NCBI GenBank assembly: GCA_004555655.1
Contig: SFHJ01000002.1
Span: 1 to 64,000 of the forward strand
Length of the DNA stretch: 64,000 bases
Reading direction: 5' to 3'
From: Clostridiales bacterium
Lineage (GTDB): Bacteria > Bacillota > Clostridia > Oscillospirales > Oscillospiraceae
A program made the position numbers and the translations under genes. Of the stretch, positions 60,044 to 64,000 are shown piece after piece. The notes beneath the pieces were generated by a model. That model saw only the letters and a program-made list of their open reading frames with translations, was not told the DNA's origin and ran no database searches. Each line of letters begins with the position of its first letter. Within the stretch, counting starts at the first letter, position 1.

Positions 60044-61708
60044 TCAGATTTCCATGATGACGGGCAGAATCATGGGATTTCGCTTGGTGGTCTTGAAGAG
60101 ATAGCCCGATAGGTCGCTCTTGATGTTGGCCTTGAGCACGCTCCAATCGCGGCTGCCGTTTGCCAGACACTTGTCAATGGCATGCGCGGCAATGACACGC
60201 AGCTCTTCCATAAGGTTTTCCGATTCCTTGACGTAGACAAAGCCGCGCGTGATGATATCCGGCCCGGAGATGATGCTGCCATCCTCGCCGGAGAGGTTCA
60301 CCACCACGACCAGCATGCCGTCCTGCGCCAGGTGCTTGCGGTCGCGCAGCACGACGCTGCCCACGTCGCCGACGCCCGTGCCGTCGACGAGCACCTTGCC
60401 GGCAGGTACGGTCCCGTTCCACTTGCACGTTGTGCGCGTAAGCTCGAGCACACGGCCGATGTCGGAGATAAAGATATTCTTGGGATCCATTCCCATCGTC
60501 TGCGCCAGACGCGAATGGGCCTGCAGATGGCGCTGCTCGCCGTGGACGGGAATGAAGAAGCGCGGCTTTACGAGCGCGTGGATGAGCTTGAGTTCCTCCT
60601 GGCATGCGTGGCCCGAGACGTGCAGGTCTGCAAGCTTGTCGCAGACCACGTCGGCACCCTTGCGGTAGAGCTCGTTGATGATCCTGCTGACGGCCTTCTC
60701 ATTGCCGGGAATGGCCGAAGCGGAGATGATAACGCGGTCGCCCGCCTGGATTTCCACCTGCCGGTGACCGGAGAACGCCATGCGGTACAGCGCCGACATG
60801 TTTTCACCCTGCGAGCCGGTGGAGACGATGACGATCTTGTTTTTCGGCAGCGTCCTGATGGCATTGATGTCGACGAGCGTGCCGTTGGGGATCTTCAGAT
60901 AGCCAAGCTCCGTCGATACCTTTAAGATATTCTCCATGCTGCGGCCCGTCACGGCAACCTTGCGCCCATATTTGTGCGCGACGGTGATCAGGCTCTGCAG
61001 CCGGAAGGCATTGGAGGCGAATGTTGTGACGATAATGCGGTTGTTGCAGCCGGCAAACTGCCGGTCAAACCCCTCGGCCACAATGCGCTCGGACGGGGTG
61101 TAGCCCTGCCGCTCGACGTTCGTCGAATCGCACAGCAGCGCCAGTACGCCCTCGCGGCCCAGTTCGCCCAGACGCGTGAGGTCCATCATGCCGTCTTCAG
61201 CCGTGGGGTCGATCTTGAAGTCGCCCGTAAAAATCACGGTGCCCACCGGCGTTTTGATGGCGAACGCCACCGCGTCGGCGATGGAGTGGTTCACATGGAT
61301 AAACTCCACCGTAAAGCAGCCCGCCTTGACCACTTCTCCCGCCTCGTGCGTGAAGAGCTTGACGGTATCGGAGAGCTCATGCTCCTCCAGCTTCAGCTTG
61401 ACGATACCGGCCGTAAGGCGCGTGGCGTGGATGGGGCAGTTGAACTGGCGCATCGCATAGGGGATGCCGCCGATGTGGTCCTCGTGTCCGTGCGTCAGAA
61501 ACATGCCGCGGATCTTCTGCCTGTTCTTCTCCAGATAACTCGTATCGGCGATGACCAGATCGACGCCGTACATGTCGTCCTCGGGGAAGCCCAGGCCGCA
61601 GTCAATGATGATGATATCCTTGCCGTACTCGAGCACGGTCAGGTTCTTGCCGATCTCGTTGAGACCGCCAAGCGGAATAATTCGCAGTTTTTCTGCCAAA
61701 TCAATCAA
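60044..61708 (-). CDS. rnj: Ribonuclease J
   Basis: 554 residues. Metallo-beta-lactamase/beta-CASP nuclease with FLTHGHEDHIGG, FTGDFKIDPT and a later VSGHACQEE motif, followed by a C-terminal RNase J domain. It has 5'-3' exonuclease and endonuclease activity in mRNA turnover and rRNA maturation. The start is not certain: the frame begins with TTG at 61708, after AAAAGAG, and a second TTG at 61699 has better spacing. It lies upstream of rpoD on the same strand with a separate promoter. Confidence 0.94.
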   Translation of the reverse strand: MIDLAEKLRIIPLGGLNEIGKNLTVLEYGKDIIIIDCGLGFPEDDMYGVDLVIADTSYLEKNRQKIRGMFLTHGHEDHIGGIPYAMRQFNCPIHATRLTAGIVKLKLEEHELSDTVKLFTHEAGEVVKAGCFTVEFIHVNHSIADAVAFAIKTPVGTVIFTGDFKIDPTAEDGMMDLTRLGELGREGVLALLCDSTNVERQGYTPSERIVAEGFDRQFAGCNNRIIVTTFASNAFRLQSLITVAHKYGRKVAVTGRSMENILKVSTELGYLKIPNGTLVDINAIRTLPKNKIVIVSTGSQGENMSALYRMAFSGHRQVEIQAGDRVIISASAIPGNEKAVSRIINELYRKGADVVCDKLADLHVSGHACQEELKLIHALVKPRFFIPVHGEQRHLQAHSRLAQTMGMDPKNIFISDIGRVLELTRTTCKWNGTVPAGKVLVDGTGVGDVGSVVLRDRKHLAQDGMLVVVVNLSGEDGSIISGPDIITRGFVYVKESENLMEELRVIAAHAIDKCLANGSRDWSVLKANIKSDLSGYLFKTTKRNPMILPVIMEI

Positions 61709-62177
61709 CTCTTTTCATAATTTTTTACTGCGGCAGCCGGTTTTGACAGTCCCGGCGCCGCACAGGTGCAGTGAAAAAACGGCGCACAAAAACCGGCACA
61801 CGCGCCGCGCGGAATCCGGCCCCGTCTCGCCGTCTTCCTGCGCGCCGCCTGCGCAATGTCGTTTTTTGCCCTTTTTATGCAAGTGCCAAAGCACACAATC
61901 CCAAATGGAGCCCGCGCGTATCATGCCGGGCGTTTTTTCCCATACTGCATGTAGTATAGCACACATTTCCCCCAAAGTATACAAATTTTTTTGTCTCAAT
62001 TTGTCGAAAGCGTAAAATCTTCTTTCCGGCACTGCAAAGCATGTCGCTCCGGCGCGAATTTGCAGCCGCGGGCGCTTGTAAATCACGCGTTCATTTGCTA
62101 TAATGGTCAAAATTATACCCGTTCGGGTAGTATTCCCACATTTAGATTTTCTCCGCCGGAAAGGAAGCGAAGCGGAC
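61709..62177. other. Divergent control region between RNase J and gdpP
   Basis: About 470 bases with no supported gene. The rnj side has a minus-strand TATACT (+ strand AGTATA at 61953-61958). The gdpP side has the promoter at 62076-62104. The middle has short GC-rich palindromes only. Confidence 0.5.
62076..62104 (+). promoter_or_regulatory. Promoter of gdpP
   Basis: TTGTAA (62076-62081), 17-bp spacer, TATAAT (62099-62104), about 75 bases before the GTG start. Confidence 0.78.
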
Positions 62178-64000
62178 GTGAAAAAACCCATTTCCAAACT
62201 GCTGCAGCCGGGCGTCATCTGGTACAGCATTGTCATGCTGGTGTTCTGCATCGCGGCCGCCGTGCTGGGGCAGTATTACCTGGCGGGCGCGGAGCTGCTC
62301 GTCACCATCGTCGTATTCATCGTCAGCCGCACCCGTTTCGTCCGGCGCAAGCACGCGCTCATGGACTATGTGCAACGCGCCACCGACGCCGTCGGTATCT
62401 CTGTGCACGCAGGTTCTCCTTTCCCGATGGCGGTCATTCATCTGCCGGAAAACGAGATTGTCTGGGGCAACGCCGCATTCTATGAGATCACCGGCCTTGA
62501 CGACAGCGACCGGTATCAGACGATCGAAAGCGTCGTGCCGGGCTTTACGACCAACTGGCTGCGCGAGGGCCGGACCGAGCTTCCCGGCGACCAGATGATC
62601 GGCGGCCGCCGCTACCGCATCTACGGCAACTACGTCCGCTCCGAAAGCGATGAGACGACCGTAATGCTGGCCACCATCTTCTTTGCGGATATGACGGAAA
62701 TGTTTAACATCCGCGATGAGTTCACCCGCACGCGCCCCATCGTCTCGATCATTCTGATCGACAACTACGACGAGCTGATGAACAACCTCACCGACTCGGC
62801 CGTGTCAAAGCTCGATGCGCAGATCAATGAGACCATCAGCACATGGATCGACGGCCTGCACGCGCTGTGCCGCAAAATTGAGCGCAACCGGTACCTGCTC
62901 GTCTTTGAAAACAAGGACCTGCAGCGGCTGCAGGAGGGCAAGCTCGCGATTCTCGACAGCATCCGCCAGGTCACAAATCCCGCGGGTATCGCCGCGACGA
63001 TCTCGCTCGGCATCGGCAAGGACGGCACGTCGTTTGAAGAGAACTATTCGTTTGCCACGCTGTCGATCGAAATGGCGCTCTCGCGCGGCGGCGACCAGGC
63101 CGTCATCAAAGACCGCTACAATTTCTCGTTCTACGGCGGGCGCACCAAGGAGACCGAGCGCCATACGCGCGTGAAATCCCGCGTGGTGGCGGGTTCGTTG
63201 TCCGAGCTGATTTCGCAGTCGAGCCAGATTTTTATCATGGGCCACCGCATGGCAGACCTTGACGCGCTCGGCGCGGCCGTGGGGCTTGTGTGTCTGTGCC
63301 GCAAGCGGCAGAAAAAGGCGCGCATCGTCATCGACGAGGACAATAACGCTGCGGGCGCGCTGCTTGCGGAGCTGAAGGCCTCGCCCGATTTTACCGCAAC
63401 GTTCATTTCCGGGCAGGATGCGCTGATTGAAGCCGACAGCCGCAGCCTTCTCATCATCGTCGACACCAACCGGCCCGATCAGGTCGAATCGAAGGCGCTG
63501 CTCGAGTCTATCCCGCGTGTGGCCGTCATCGACCACCACCGCCGCGCGGCGGACTATATCGAGCAGGTGGTTTTGAACCTGCACGAGCCGTTTGCCTCGT
63601 CGGCCTCCGAGCTTGTGACGGAGCTTTTGCAGTACGCCGTCGAGCAGCGCGACATTCGCCCCATCGAGGCGCAGGCGCTTCTGGCAGGCATCGTGCTCGA
63701 CACCAAGAATTTCTCCGTGCGCACGGGCTCGCGCACATTTGAATCGGCCGCGTTTTTGCGCCGGGCGGGCGCGGACCCCGTGGACGTCAAGAAGCTGTTC
63801 CAGAGCGACCTCGACGCCACGCTCTCGCGCTACCAGATCGTGCAGGCCGCGCGGCTGTACCGCAACGAGATTGCCATTGCTGCCGTCGAGCAGACCGTCA
63901 CGCGCACCATCGCCGCGCAGGCGGCTGACGAGCTTCTAAATATCTCCGGCATCATGTGCTCGTTCGTGCTCTACCCCGACCGCGATCAGGTCGTCATCTC
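62178..64000 (+). CDS. gdpP: c-di-AMP phosphodiesterase GdpP, cut by the right edge
   Basis: GTG start at 62178 after AAAGGAAG; the frame is open at the window end (607 residues seen). Two N-terminal membrane helices (about 12-32 and 37-52), a PAS-like domain (ISVHAGSPFPMAVIHLPENE), a degenerate GGDEF domain (FENKDL in place of the catalytic motif), then the DHH domain with MGHRMADLDALG and VIDHHRRAADY, and the start of DHHA1. It degrades c-di-AMP to pApA. The KdpD and KtrA-type proteins encoded at 46-50 kb are likely c-di-AMP targets. Confidence 0.95.
   Translation, partial: MKKPISKLLQPGVIWYSIVMLVFCIAAAVLGQYYLAGAELLVTIVVFIVSRTRFVRRKHALMDYVQRATDAVGISVHAGSPFPMAVIHLPENEIVWGNAAFYEITGLDDSDRYQTIESVVPGFTTNWLREGRTELPGDQMIGGRRYRIYGNYVRSESDETTVMLATIFFADMTEMFNIRDEFTRTRPIVSIILIDNYDELMNNLTDSAVSKLDAQINETISTWIDGLHALCRKIERNRYLLVFENKDLQRLQEGKLAILDSIRQVTNPAGIAATISLGIGKDGTSFEENYSFATLSIEMALSRGGDQAVIKDRYNFSFYGGRTKETERHTRVKSRVVAGSLSELISQSSQIFIMGHRMADLDALGAAVGLVCLCRKRQKKARIVIDEDNNAAGALLAELKASPDFTATFISGQDALIEADSRSLLIIVDTNRPDQVESKALLESIPRVAVIDHHRRAADYIEQVVLNLHEPFASSASELVTELLQYAVEQRDIRPIEAQALLAGIVLDTKNFSVRTGSRTFESAAFLRRAGADPVDVKKLFQSDLDATLSRYQIVQAARLYRNEIAIAAVEQTVTRTIAAQAADELLNISGIMCSFVLYPDRDQVVI

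Overview
The window is one stretch of a high-GC, strictly anaerobic Gram-positive chromosome, most likely Clostridia (Oscillospirales/Oscillospiraceae-like). This rests on a class III ribonucleotide reductase with NrdR boxes, a D-alanylation (dlt) operon, SLH and lipoprotein envelope proteins, corrinoid methyl transfer, RNase J, KtrAB-KdpDE-GdpP potassium/c-di-AMP genes and Gram-positive sigma-A promoters. No rRNA, tRNA, CRISPR array or intact transposase was seen. Nearly all DNA is coding. Two genes are visibly AT-richer than their surroundings: the left-edge membrane protein and a flavin-binding protein near 58.1-58.6 kb.

Layout. 0-0.7 kb: TVP38/TMEM64-type membrane protein, open at the left edge. 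1.0-10.9 kb: a corrinoid-dependent methyl-transfer locus holding a 2Fe-2S/ASKHA corrinoid activator, a DUF2284 protein, a B12-binding corrinoid protein, three URO-D-family methyltransferase-like proteins (one fused to a thioredoxin-like domain), a CobW-type GTPase and two AraC regulators (one with a PocR sensor). 11.1-12.9 kb: membrane lipid genes (glycolipid synthase-like, plsY). 13.0-17.0 kb: a second DUF2284 protein, a membrane-bound XRE regulator, asnA-asnS. 17.1-20.6 kb: dut, nrdG, nrdD with NrdR boxes. 20.7-26.2 kb: metallophosphoesterase, an unusual ParB-like/BMP fusion, DUF2804, alpha/beta hydrolase and PAP2 phosphatase. 26.4-28.0 kb: TIGR04255 protein and a MerR/TipAS regulator with a classic 19-bp-spacer promoter.

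28.3-41.9 kb: a 15-gene, one-direction run that looks like a single transcription unit from a consensus promoter at about 42.0 kb. It joins dltABCD and a DltX-like peptide to a second MBOAT plus AlgX/DHHW acyltransferase pair, three transglutaminase-like exported proteins (one with SLH repeats), a C39-like exported protein and three paralogous small lipoproteins. I regard this envelope acylation/transglutaminase island as the strongest candidate for an undescribed system.

42.1-45.5 kb: HAD phosphatase, gnd and a PfkB sugar kinase, overlapping. 45.6-51.2 kb: kdpE, kdpD, a 49-residue membrane peptide, ktrA-like and ktrB-like genes. KdpD carries the complete c-di-AMP motif described for Staphylococcus aureus KdpD. 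51.7-56.3 kb: prfC, two small membrane proteins, nudC and an alanyl-tRNA editing protein. 56.4-58.6 kb: mgtE behind a structured leader with a short upstream ORF, then the AT-rich flavoprotein. 58.7-61.7 kb: sigma factor rpoD and RNase J. 62.2 kb to the end: gdpP, cut by the right edge. A small hairpin-rich repeat occurs twice (8.5 and 28.0-28.3 kb), each time flanked by a duplicated copy of the local transcription terminator stem.
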